Origin: an uncultured Acidimicrobium sp.
GTDB taxonomy: Bacteria > Actinomycetota > Acidimicrobiia > Acidimicrobiales > Ilumatobacteraceae
Length of the DNA stretch: 13,258 bases
Assembly: GCA_903850275.1 (NCBI GenBank)
Contig: CAINLH010000158.1
Span: forward strand, 1 to 13,258
Direction: 5' to 3'
Under the pieces are notes generated by a model. The model was not told where the DNA came from. It saw nothing but the letters and a program-made list of their open reading frames with translations, and searched no databases. Positions within the stretch are counted from its first letter, which is position 1, and every line of letters begins with the position of its first letter. Position numbers and translations under genes: made by a program. Below, in pieces: positions 1 to 7,072 of this stretch.

Positions 1-31
1 CTACCCGAACGCAAGTAGGTTGTAACGCATC

Positions 32-901
32 ATGTCGAATGCACGCGCACGCACCTGGCGTACGCAATTCACCCCTTGGCGAAGTGCCGGCAACAGAACC
101 GAGACCGGCGCAACTGCCGATGAGGTCGTTCGATCAACCGGTTGGGTTTTCAATAACGAGACAGGCAAGCAACTAACCCTTGCCGATTTTGTGGAAACGG
201 GCGACAAGGAAGTGCGTCGCTATATGCGCCAATTTGGTTTTACTCCCGAACAACTTGCGCCTCTTACTCTGCTGGAAATCGGAAGCGGAATCGGCCGAAT
301 GACGGCCTCCTTCACCCAGCAATGTGCGCAAGTGATTGCAACCGACGTAGATGCCGCATTTCTTGAACGCTGTCACGAAACGGTTGGGCAGCATGGCCGA
401 CCAGAACGACTACGAACGACACACGTAACAGATGGACGAACATTGCAGGTGGGGGACCGAAGTGTTGACGTGGTGTTTTCGTACATCACCTTGCAACACT
501 GCGAACGAACAGACGCACTCTCGCTCACTCGTGAAGCAGTACGTGTGGCACGTGACGGCGCCACCATCATGCTCAACTACCGCAGCTGGGTCCCCGCCGA
601 TGTTGCTCTGATACCACTCGGCGTTTTGGTGCGTGCGCTTTGGCGTCTGCCAATAGTGGGAGGGCGGCTATCACAACAGCGTTGGGCAACACGTTTCGGT
701 TGGCAAGCAAACCGATTGAGCCCCGACGATGTTCTCGGATATCTGTACAAGCAGCCCGGTGTCGAACAACGGCTGGGCGAAATAACCGTGCATCATTCGG
801 CCAAACGTGCCCGATCTGCAAAGCAAGCAGGCGTGACCGTGCAGCCGCTGAATCGCGTTAACGCCAGCCATTGGTGGCTAGTAATTCATCTAAAGGGGTA
901 G
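32..901 (+). CDS. Class I SAM-dependent methyltransferase, substrate unknown
   Basis: The 289-residue protein has a Rossmann-type SAM-binding core. Motif I is E82-I-G-S-G-I-G-R89, the acidic ribose-binding residue is D105 in ATDVD, and a post-motif segment near residue 150 reads VFSYITLQHC. This places it among soluble class I methyltransferases, but nothing identifies the acceptor. The region after the core (from about residue 180) is rich in Arg, Trp and Leu and could be substrate-binding. ATG at 32 is the first start in frame. A plus-strand frame closes at 16-18 and another at 23-25, so an upstream gene may end just before it. There is no strong ribosome binding site; AGTAGG at 14-19 is distant. 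The stop lies 9 bases before the next gene, suggesting cotranscription. The family call is secure; the function is not known. Confidence 0.8.
   Translation: MSNARARTWRTQFTPWRSAGNRTETGATADEVVRSTGWVFNNETGKQLTLADFVETGDKEVRRYMRQFGFTPEQLAPLTLLEIGSGIGRMTASFTQQCAQVIATDVDAAFLERCHETVGQHGRPERLRTTHVTDGRTLQVGDRSVDVVFSYITLQHCERTDALSLTREAVRVARDGATIMLNYRSWVPADVALIPLGVLVRALWRLPIVGGRLSQQRWATRFGWQANRLSPDDVLGYLYKQPGVEQRLGEITVHHSAKRARSAKQAGVTVQPLNRVNASHWWLVIHLKG
892..898 (+). promoter_or_regulatory. Shine-Dalgarno-like AAAGGGG before the PLP enzyme
   Basis: AAAGGGG forms the last codons of the methyltransferase gene and ends 12 bases before ATG 911. The spacing is long, but it is the only purine-rich site there. 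It supports translation of the second gene from a shared transcript. Confidence 0.35.
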
Positions 902-910
902 CGCAACATC

Positions 911-1864
911 ATGCAGCATCGTTTGTCGATAGAGAACATTGAGCGAGCCGCTATCGAAATTGATGCGGTGTTTACAAATACGCCACAGTTCAACTGCGAG
1001 CCACTTTCTAAAGAGCTTGGTGCACAACTGACATTGAAAGTTGAGACGCTAAACCCGATTCGAAGCTTCAAGGGCAGAGGCGCAGATTTTTTCATGAGCG
1101 AAACCCAAAGTGCGTTGCATGATCAGCAACTTGTCTGCGCGACTGCAGGAAATTTTGGCCAAGCAATGGCGTATGCATGTCGCAAAAGATCGCGACACCT
1201 GATTATCTATAGCGCCACAAATGCCAACCCATTAAAAATTGAGCGAATGCGCTCGATGGGTGCAGAAGTGCGCCAAGAGGGCGACAACTTCGATGGATCG
1301 AAGGAAAGCGCCAAGGCGTTCTGCGCTTCAACGGGAGCACACTTCGTTGAAGATGGTCGCGACATTGCAATTTCCGAGGGCGCTGGCTCTATCGCAGTCG
1401 AAATGATGAAGCAGCGCACATTCGACACCGTGCTCGTGCCGCTTGGTAACGGCGCACTAATCACGGGAATGGCTCGATGGATCAAATATGTTGCGCCAGA
1501 TGTTCGCGTTGTCGGTGTTTCAAGCGTCACCGCGGATGCGATGGAGGCTTCATGGCGCTCCGGCACATTCATTGAGCGGCCCTCTGCCAACACCATCGCC
1601 GATGGTATAGCCGTGCGCACACCTGTACCCGAAGCGCTGGAGGATATGAAGGGCCTAGTTGACGATGTGGTGCTGGTTTCTGAAGATGGCCTAGTGCATG
1701 CAATGAAAATGATGTTCGACCGCGCGGGGCTCGTTATCGAACCTGCTGGTATTGCCGGCGTTGCGGCAGTGCTCGAACATCAACACTTGCGCTCCGAGCG
1801 CTTGGCAACAATTCTGTGCGGCAGCAATCTCACCTCGGAGCAAATAAACACCTGGCTGCGTTAG
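911..1864 (+). CDS. Threonine/serine dehydratase-like PLP enzyme (fold type II)
   Basis: The 317-residue protein belongs to the tryptophan-synthase-beta (fold type II) PLP family. The Schiff-base lysine is K54 in R51-S-F-K-G-R-G-A58, and the substrate-loop motif is A79-G-N-F-G-Q84. The glycine loop that holds the PLP phosphate, usually GGGG in threonine dehydratases, reads G179-N-G-A182. S305 in CGSN is placed to contact the pyridine nitrogen, as in dehydratases. The length matches catabolic, single-domain dehydratases; there is no C-terminal ACT domain as in biosynthetic IlvA, so feedback inhibition by isoleucine is not expected. Likely chemistry is deamination or elimination on serine or threonine, or a related beta-replacement or racemisation. 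It sits between a methyltransferase and aspartate-semialdehyde dehydrogenase, 10 bases before the latter. That suggests a link to aspartate-family amino acids, but the true substrate is open. Confidence 0.8.
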   Translation: MQHRLSIENIERAAIEIDAVFTNTPQFNCEPLSKELGAQLTLKVETLNPIRSFKGRGADFFMSETQSALHDQQLVCATAGNFGQAMAYACRKRSRHLIIYSATNANPLKIERMRSMGAEVRQEGDNFDGSKESAKAFCASTGAHFVEDGRDIAISEGAGSIAVEMMKQRTFDTVLVPLGNGALITGMARWIKYVAPDVRVVGVSSVTADAMEASWRSGTFIERPSANTIADGIAVRTPVPEALEDMKGLVDDVVLVSEDGLVHAMKMMFDRAGLVIEPAGIAGVAAVLEHQHLRSERLATILCGSNLTSEQINTWLR

Positions 1865-1874
1865 TCTGACTGCC

Positions 1875-2897
1875 ATGAATGTAGGCATCGTTGGCGCAAC
1901 AGGCATGGTCGGAACAGTGATGCGACAGTTGCTGGCCGAGCGAAAATTTCCTGTAACGACATTGCGGTTGTTTGCATCGGCCAGGTCGGCAGGTTCGACC
2001 ATTGAGTGGAATGGTCAGTCCATCATCGTTGAAGATGCAACCGAGGCAGACCCAAGCGGTCTCGATGTTGTGCTGTTTTCTGCTGGCGCAACAACATCGC
2101 GAGCACTCGCCGAGAAGTACGCGCAAGCAGGGGCAATGGTCATTGATAATTCGTCGGCATGGCGCATGAACCCCGATGTCCCCCTCATCGTTTCCGAAGT
2201 CAATCCGGAAGATGTGGCACTGGCTAAGAAGCGAATCATTGCAAACCCCAACTGCACAACGATGGCTGCGATGCCAGTACTCAAACCGCTGCATGATGCT
2301 GCTGGTCTTGTACGGATGGTGGCAAGCACCTATCAGGCAGTGAGTGGCGGCGGTGTGTCCGGCGTAAGCGAACTAGAAGTGCAAGCCAAAAGCGCTGCCC
2401 CAACATCCGAAGCTCTGACGTATGACGGTGGCGCAGTTACATTTCCGGCCGCTAAGAAGTTTGCTCGAACCATCGCGTTTAATGTGCTTCCGCTTGCTGG
2501 TTCGTTGATGGATGATGGTTCGCTTGAAACTGATGAGGAACAAAAATTGCGTAATGAAAGCCGCAAGATTTTGCACATTCCGCAGCTGCGCGTATCGGGC
2601 ACGTGTGTGCGCGTTCCTGTTTTCACCGGGCACTCTTTAAGTATCAACTTGGAGTTTGAACGCGCAATTACTGCAGCGCAAGCCATCGAACTTTTGAGCA
2701 AGGCTCCGGGTGTTGTGGTGGAAGACATACCAACGCCACTTCTTGCCGCCGGCAAAGACCCAAGTTATGTCGGCCGAATTAGGCAAGACACATCGGTGGA
2801 CGGCAATCGTGGTTTGGTGTTATTTGTTTCTAGTGACAACTTGCGAAAAGGTGCTGCGCTCAACGCACTGCAAATCGCCGAGTTGCTTGTCAAATAG
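1875..2897 (+). CDS. asd: Aspartate-semialdehyde dehydrogenase
   Basis: This enzyme reduces L-aspartyl-4-phosphate to L-aspartate-4-semialdehyde with NADPH, at the branch point to lysine/diaminopimelate, methionine and threonine. The 340-residue length is normal for the family. The N-terminus has the nucleotide-binding motif G4-I-V-G-A-T-G-M-V-G13. The catalytic cysteine is C127 in N124-P-N-C-T-T. The segment near 157 reads VSGGGVSGV, and the catalytic histidine is H253 in RVPVFTGH. The start ATG follows the preceding stop by 10 bases, so the gene is probably the third of an operon. Its stop is 3 bases from the end of the convergent dioxygenase gene, leaving no room for a separate terminator. 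No aspartate kinase gene, a frequent partner, is visible in the window. Confidence 0.95.
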   Translation: MNVGIVGATGMVGTVMRQLLAERKFPVTTLRLFASARSAGSTIEWNGQSIIVEDATEADPSGLDVVLFSAGATTSRALAEKYAQAGAMVIDNSSAWRMNPDVPLIVSEVNPEDVALAKKRIIANPNCTTMAAMPVLKPLHDAAGLVRMVASTYQAVSGGGVSGVSELEVQAKSAAPTSEALTYDGGAVTFPAAKKFARTIAFNVLPLAGSLMDDGSLETDEEQKLRNESRKILHIPQLRVSGTCVRVPVFTGHSLSINLEFERAITAAQAIELLSKAPGVVVEDIPTPLLAAGKDPSYVGRIRQDTSVDGNRGLVLFVSSDNLRKGAALNALQIAELLVK

Positions 2898-2900
2898 CTA

Positions 2901-3758
2901 TTAGTCGTTAAATCCCGACATCACAAGGTTTGGCCGTTGTAGCCAGTTGTCTGCCGGGTAATGGGCTTGGGCGTCAATTGCATGAATGGTGTACGCATGC
3001 CGAGGCTTGTCGCTGGTGTTTGGGCCGCTGAGGTGAGGGAGTGTGCCGTTCAGTAAGACAAGCGTTCCGCGTTCTGCCTCAAGAGGTACGAGGCCTTCAG
3101 TCGGGTAGGGCGAATCATCAAACACTTCCATGTAACTGGCTGAGCGATCTGCATTCACTCGTGAACGGGATTTGACAGGGATGTTGTGCCCACCAGGCAG
3201 CGCCCACATGCAACCGTTTTCGGTTGTTGCATCATCGATTGCGAACCAGAAACCAACCACCGACTGTGGATCCGTCCAGAGAAATGTGTGGTCGGTATGG
3301 CAGTTAACTTCGCCACCAATTCTGGGTTGCTTAAAGATGTACATCGACTGCAAAAGCCTTGGCGAGCTCATTCCAATCTGCTCGGCAAGTGCACCAAGTT
3401 TTTCGGTGTGGCTAAATGCGCTGAACTGGGGGTCCAAGTCGTGCATTGCGTGGCCAAGTTTGTTGAGGCACAGATGTGCTTCGTCGCGCAATGTGCCGTT
3501 GGCGTCGAACGCGTCTTTTTCGAAGAAGCAGCGAATCTTGTCGCCACTTGATAAAAAGTACTCATCTGCAGCATGCTTCGCGTTGGAATCGGCTGTGAAG
3601 ATGGTTGCTTGCTCTGGAGAGGGAACGTATTCCTTCGCAAGATGCATCGCGCGTTCGCGCAACGCTAAGCAAGCTTCTTCACTTGCAAACTTAGGCAGCA
3701 CAACAAATCCGTCTGTGTGAAACTTTGACAGTTGCGCGTCGGTTAATACGGGTGTCAT
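2901..3758 (-). CDS. PHYHD1-like phytanoyl-CoA dioxygenase family protein (2OG/Fe(II))
   Basis: The 285-residue protein is a non-haem iron, 2-oxoglutarate-dependent oxygenase of the PhyH family. Visible iron ligands are H154 and D156 (motif CHTDH) and H242 (LPHLSG). R253 in DKPRHAYTIH is the expected 2-oxoglutarate carboxylate ligand. Several blocks match my recollection of animal PHYHD1: YFLSSGDKIR at 67-76, QSMYIFKQP at 137-145, IGGEV at 147-151 and DATTENG at 176-182. It lacks the ectoine-hydroxylase signature. It is the last gene of the operon with cytidine deaminase, MTA deaminase and nucleoside phosphorylase, starting 4 bases after the cytidine deaminase stop; GGAG within that gene's end serves as a weak ribosome site. 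The expected reaction is hydroxylation with release of CO2 and succinate. The substrate is unknown; the operon points to nucleoside-related compounds. Family call firm, function open. Confidence 0.88.
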   Translation of the reverse strand: MTPVLTDAQLSKFHTDGFVVLPKFASEEACLALRERAMHLAKEYVPSPEQATIFTADSNAKHAADEYFLSSGDKIRCFFEKDAFDANGTLRDEAHLCLNKLGHAMHDLDPQFSAFSHTEKLGALAEQIGMSSPRLLQSMYIFKQPRIGGEVNCHTDHTFLWTDPQSVVGFWFAIDDATTENGCMWALPGGHNIPVKSRSRVNADRSASYMEVFDDSPYPTEGLVPLEAERGTLVLLNGTLPHLSGPNTSDKPRHAYTIHAIDAQAHYPADNWLQRPNLVMSGFND

Positions 3759-3762
3759 GTGC

Positions 3763-4173
3763 TTACTGCTCCGCTGGATTTTCGAAATTGGAATGTTCCG
3801 GGAATGCTGCTGGCAACAGAACGTTCATTGGTGTTGGCACGCCTTCAACTTCAACCAAAAGTTCTGCACCGCCGTGTTCCCATAACAATTGACGACAACG
3901 CCCACATGGGGTGACGTGTGTTCCATTGCCAACACAGGTAACGGCAACAAGTCGACCACCACCGCCCATGTGCAGTTGGCCAATCATGGCGCACTCTGCG
4001 CACAGGGTGAGCCCGTATGACGCATTTTCTACGTTGCATCCAGAAATGATTCGCCCATCATCAACTAGTGCGGCCGCACCTACACGGAACTTTGAATAAG
4101 GGACGTATGCGTGTTTTGCGGCTTCGTTGGCGGCGCTTCGAAGCGCGGCCCAGTCGATTGTTGGTGTGGCCAT
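3763..4173 (-). CDS. cdd: Cytidine deaminase (small tetrameric type)
   Basis: This enzyme hydrolyses cytidine and deoxycytidine to uridine and deoxyuridine in pyrimidine salvage. The 136-residue length fits the homotetrameric class. The substrate ribose motif is N47-V-E-N50. The zinc site is C58-A-E60, with E60 as proton shuttle, together with C90-G-R-C93. The three-cysteine zinc site is typical of this class. Tyr/Pro/Ser residues near 23-27 (VPYSKFRVGAA) are the usual N-terminal signature, and LLPAAF at 119-124 is the conserved C-terminal helix start. ATG 4173 follows the MTA deaminase stop by 9 bases, and the next gene begins 4 bases after its own stop, so it is translated from the nucleoside operon transcript. 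No Shine-Dalgarno site stands out. Confidence 0.95.
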   Translation of the reverse strand: MATPTIDWAALRSAANEAAKHAYVPYSKFRVGAAALVDDGRIISGCNVENASYGLTLCAECAMIGQLHMGGGGRLVAVTCVGNGTHVTPCGRCRQLLWEHGGAELLVEVEGVPTPMNVLLPAAFPEHSNFENPAEQ

Positions 4174-4182
4174 ATCGCCACA

Positions 4183-5523
4183 TTACTTGCGGCGGGAGCG
4201 TTCCACTTCTTCGACAGCAGCCATCACAACGCCACCCAAGGCATGCACCTTTTGAACTGTTTCTGCGTGATTAATGGTGAGTACGCGCTTCTCGTGCACA
4301 ACTACTTGGCCATTAACAATTACCGACATCACATCGCCACGGCCTGCAGCGGCAACGATTGCGACGTGTGGGTCGAAGATGGGTGTGAGTGAGGGGGAGT
4401 CTGCATCGAGCACGATGATGTCTGCTGCCTTACCCACCTCGAGCGACCCAATGAGGTGATCGGCATGTAGTGCTCGTGCGCCATTGATCGTTGCCATGCG
4501 CAAGATGTCTAATGCCGGCATAACCGTTGGGTCTTTGGCGGTGTTCTTTTGGGCGTAACCAGCGAGGCGCATTGCTAGCCAGAGGTCTAAGTCGTTGCCC
4601 GATGCAGGGCCGTCGGTGCCGAGGGCAACATTGACGCCTGCTGCGTGCAAATCAATAACGCGAGCAGTGCCACTAGCAAGTTTCTGGTTACTGGCGGGGC
4701 AATGTGTCACCGATGCGCCGTGCTCGGCAATGAGCTCGATGTCTTCATCGGTTAAGTGCACACCGTGTGCAAGTACTGCATCCGTCAGCAGATCGGTGTC
4801 GGCAAGTACTTGAATTGGTGTGCGACCATTATGGCGGTTGGAAACAAGTTGCATTTCGCCGTACGACTCGGCCGCGTGAACATGAATGTGGGCGTTGTAT
4901 TTTTCGGCCAGGGCGGCAATGCGAAGTAGGTGTTCTTCCCCAAGCAGGTACGTGCTGTGTGGGGCCAACCAATTCAGCGAATCGTTTCCAGTTGCATTGG
5001 CTTGAATCAGCCACTGCTCGGCCCATTCCATACGTGCATCAAACGGCAATGGCTCTGGACCGTCTCCTTCCAGCAAATTGGGTGCGGAAAAAATGCGCAT
5101 TCCGCTTCGTTGAGCAACCTCTTGGGCCGCATCTGGCAAGTAGTACATGTCGAGCGTTGTAGTGATGCCGCCGAGGAGAGATTCGAGAGCGCCAAGTTCG
5201 GTGCCGGCCACCACGGCCTCATGATCAAGCATTCGAATTTCTGCGGGCATAAGGCGCGAGAGGAAATCTTCCAAGTTCATGTCGTCGCCAAGCCCGCGGA
5301 ACAATGTCATGCCGAGGTGGGCATGGGCATTAACCAGTCCGGGCATCACGATTGCACCGCGTGCGTCAATAACTTTGTCCGAAGTATGGCTGATGGTGCC
5401 GTCGGCAATTTGGCTGATCAGTCCGTTTTCATCCACAACGATCGTGCCGCTATTGATGATGGTGCCTTGTTCATCAACCGTGACTATGCGCGCATTGATG
5501 ATGGCAAGCATGTCGTTACTCAT
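4183..5523 (-). CDS. mtaD: 5-methylthioadenosine/S-adenosylhomocysteine deaminase (amidohydrolase)
   Basis: This is a metal-dependent hydrolase of the amidohydrolase superfamily, 446 residues, close to the usual length of MTA/SAH deaminases. Metal ligands are H67-A-H69, H216 and D304 in LGTDGPAS. E219 (HAAE) and H253 (LAHGVHL) complete the active site by comparison with the characterised Thermotoga maritima enzyme. Other family marks are FRGLGDD at 75-81 and the C-terminal GSLEVGKAADIIVLD at 359-373. The reaction is hydrolytic deamination of methylthioadenosine, S-adenosylhomocysteine and often adenosine to the inosine analogues. Its ATG overlaps the stop of the upstream phosphorylase gene by four bases (ATGA), indicating coupled translation. 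This pairing suggests the product is then cleaved by phosphorolysis. Related cytosolic deaminases such as guanine or chlorohydrolase-type enzymes cannot be fully excluded. Confidence 0.85.
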   Translation of the reverse strand: MSNDMLAIINARIVTVDEQGTIINSGTIVVDENGLISQIADGTISHTSDKVIDARGAIVMPGLVNAHAHLGMTLFRGLGDDMNLEDFLSRLMPAEIRMLDHEAVVAGTELGALESLLGGITTTLDMYYLPDAAQEVAQRSGMRIFSAPNLLEGDGPEPLPFDARMEWAEQWLIQANATGNDSLNWLAPHSTYLLGEEHLLRIAALAEKYNAHIHVHAAESYGEMQLVSNRHNGRTPIQVLADTDLLTDAVLAHGVHLTDEDIELIAEHGASVTHCPASNQKLASGTARVIDLHAAGVNVALGTDGPASGNDLDLWLAMRLAGYAQKNTAKDPTVMPALDILRMATINGARALHADHLIGSLEVGKAADIIVLDADSPSLTPIFDPHVAIVAAAGRGDVMSVIVNGQVVVHEKRVLTINHAETVQKVHALGGVVMAAVEEVERSRRK

Positions 5524-6386
5524 GAAACTATTTCGCCCTTTCGCTGGTCGAATGCAATCAAAATTCGGCTTAATAGGTCGCCCACTTTTTTGGATGAATC
5601 TTTACCAACTTGAATGACTTCTTCTCCGGACAGCTTGTTGCCACTCAGCCCAGACGCAAGGTTGGTGGCAAGCGAGAGTGCCAAGACATTCATACCTAAA
5701 TGTCGGGCAGCAATTGTTTCAAGCACAGTTGACATTCCAACCATGTCTGCGCCGAAGGTTGCCGCCATCCGAATTTCTGCGGGTGTTTCAAAATGTGGGC
5801 CATGCAGTCCCAAATACACGGCTTCATTTATGTTCGGTTCGACCGAACGAACAAGAGCACGCAACGACTCGTTGTACGCGTCCGTCAAGTCGACGAACCG
5901 CCCGGCAAGTGGTGCCGGGGCATTGTCACCAGTAAGCGGAGAGTGCGCGGTGAGATTGATGTGATCGCGAATGACCACTGGTGTACCTACAGGCCATTCT
6001 GTGCGCAGGCATCCAGCACCGTTGGTGAGAACTACAGTGCGACAACCGAGTGCGTAAGCAGTTCGAACTCCGTGCACAACGGCATGCACTCCGCGGCCCT
6101 CATACAAGTGTGTTCGTCCCGTTAGTAGAAGCACCGACGTGCCACCAATAGAGATTGATTTCAAGGCTCCGCCATGACCGAGCGCCGTTGGTTTCTTGAA
6201 GCCGGGGATATCACCAACGTCCATGGTCTGTACGGGTGCAGAGGAGAGTGCCTCGAGCGCAGGTACCGATTCGGCCCAACCAGAACCAAGCACCACGAGT
6301 ACTTCGTGATTTGGGCCGAACGCACCGCGGATTGTGGTGGCGGCATTGTCGGCTAGAGCAAATGCTTCACCAACGCCTAATTCCAT
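5520..6386 (-). CDS. punA: Purine nucleoside phosphorylase, trimeric type; possibly methylthioinosine-specific
   Basis: The 288-residue protein cleaves purine nucleosides with phosphate to the base and ribose-1-phosphate. Phosphate-binding elements are GSG at 34-36, H71 and R91-T-H93. The purine site has E200 in HFETPAE and N242 in LATN, equivalent to human E201 and N243, the pattern for 6-oxopurines. M218 in VGMST corresponds to human M219. One key difference: the human sequence NHEEV, with H257 contacting the nucleoside 5'-hydroxyl, aligns here with S253-G-E-E-V, so glycine 254 replaces the histidine. This could admit a 5'-methylthio group, matching the downstream MTA deaminase that it overlaps by four bases. 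It is the first gene of the operon and seems to start from a leaderless transcript. PNP family is certain; substrate preference is inferred. Confidence 0.92.
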   Translation of the reverse strand: MELGVGEAFALADNAATTIRGAFGPNHEVLVVLGSGWAESVPALEALSSAPVQTMDVGDIPGFKKPTALGHGGALKSISIGGTSVLLLTGRTHLYEGRGVHAVVHGVRTAYALGCRTVVLTNGAGCLRTEWPVGTPVVIRDHINLTAHSPLTGDNAPAPLAGRFVDLTDAYNESLRALVRSVEPNINEAVYLGLHGPHFETPAEIRMAATFGADMVGMSTVLETIAARHLGMNVLALSLATNLASGLSGNKLSGEEVIQVGKDSSKKVGDLLSRILIAFDQRKGEIVS

Positions 6387-6392
6387 GAATAA

Positions 6393-6398
6393 AGGCTA
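6393..6398 (-). promoter_or_regulatory. Putative -10 element (TAGCCT) of a leaderless promoter for the nucleoside operon
   Basis: On the minus strand TAGCCT lies exactly six bases before the phosphorylase ATG. The pattern TAnnnT at this distance places the transcription start at or next to the A of ATG. There is no Shine-Dalgarno site between them. No clear -35 is visible at the standard distance. Confidence 0.35.
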
Positions 6399-6432
6399 GG
6401 CATCAAATGGCAATTTCAGGCGGTGTTGGAAC

Positions 6433-6438
6433 TATCGT
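6433..6438 (+). promoter_or_regulatory. Putative -10 element (TATCGT) upstream of bioY
   Basis: TATCGT fits TAnnnT and ends eight bases before ATG 6447. If it is used, the transcript would be leaderless or nearly so. It would also rule out the longer reading from GTG 6423, since the hexamer lies inside that extension. Confidence 0.25.
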
Positions 6439-6446
6439 TTCTGCCT

Positions 6447-7067
6447 ATGACAACTTTACTGACCATTGCGCCACAGCGAGTTCTTGCAGATTTGATTGTT
6501 CAACCAACCACACGGGTGCGTGCAATTGTCCGCGACGTACTGCTCGTCGTGGGCTTTGCATTGCTTACTGCGGCTGCTGCACAGATCGAAATTCAACTTG
6601 GGTTCACTCCAGTTCCACTTACTGGCCAGACATTTGCCGTCTTGTTGTCGGGCGCCGTTCTTGGCATGCGTCGCGGAGCACTAAGCCAATTGGTCTACTG
6701 GATGGCTGGCCTAACTGGTCTACCGTTTTACTCCGGAGGCGCGGGCGGTTGGAAGTCTGGCACTGGCGCAACGCTTGGGTACCTCGTGGGGTTCATCGTT
6801 GCTGCTGGAGCAATTGGATATCTTGCTGAAAAGAAGCAAGACCGCAATTTCGCCACGTCGCTCCCAGCAATGTTGTTGGGTTCAACGTTGATTTACACCT
6901 GTGGCGCAGCCTGGCTTACTACGTATCTCAATATCGGATTTGCAACTGGCGAGACCAACGCCATCGCGTTGGGCGTTGCGCCGTTTCTGGTTGGCGACGT
7001 GATCAAGGCTTTGCTTGCCGCTGCGTGCACAACCGGCGTGTGGGCGGCAATCAACAAGCGTAAATAA
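6447..7067 (+). CDS. bioY: Biotin transporter BioY (ECF substrate-binding S component)
   Basis: BioY is the membrane substrate-capture subunit of an energy-coupling-factor biotin importer. The protein has 206 residues with about six hydrophobic segments. Family signatures are F53-T-P-V-P-L-T-G-Q61, GMRRGALSQLVYW at 73-85, GLPFYSGG at 91-98, the GATLGYLVGF block at 107-116, and LVGDVIK at 181-187 with D184 and K187. An in-frame GTG at 6423 would add eight residues, but it has no ribosome site and a TATCGT hexamer favours ATG 6447. No ATPase (BioM) or transmembrane coupling subunit (BioN) is nearby, so it either works alone or shares a module encoded elsewhere. It is divergent from the nucleoside operon and its stop is 5 bases from the end of the convergent methyltransferase gene. 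Confidence 0.93.
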   Translation: MTTLLTIAPQRVLADLIVQPTTRVRAIVRDVLLVVGFALLTAAAAQIEIQLGFTPVPLTGQTFAVLLSGAVLGMRRGALSQLVYWMAGLTGLPFYSGGAGGWKSGTGATLGYLVGFIVAAGAIGYLAEKKQDRNFATSLPAMLLGSTLIYTCGAAWLTTYLNIGFATGETNAIALGVAPFLVGDVIKALLAAACTTGVWAAINKRK

Positions 7068-7072
7068 CGCTG

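Noticed and set aside
1..31. Tail of an upstream plus-strand gene
   Set aside because: Stops occur at 16-18 in one frame and 23-25 in another, but with under ten codons visible neither can be supported as a coding end.
1830..2294. Minus-strand open frame of 154 codons opposite asd
   Set aside because: Cys/His/Arg-rich translation typical of an antisense shadow; asd on the other strand has all catalytic residues.
2901..3758. Ectoine hydroxylase (EctD) as the identity of the PhyH protein
   Set aside because: The EctD signature around the first histidine is absent, no ectABC genes are near, and the PHYHD1-like blocks fit better.
4930..5613. Plus-strand open frame of 227 codons opposite the MTA deaminase
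   Set aside because: It is antisense to a clearly identified enzyme, spans into the PNP gene and shows no domain or motif.
6407..6829. Plus-strand Cys-rich frame overlapping bioY
   Set aside because: Out-of-frame translation of the BioY coding region; the repeated Cys/Trp content comes from shifted hydrophobic codons.
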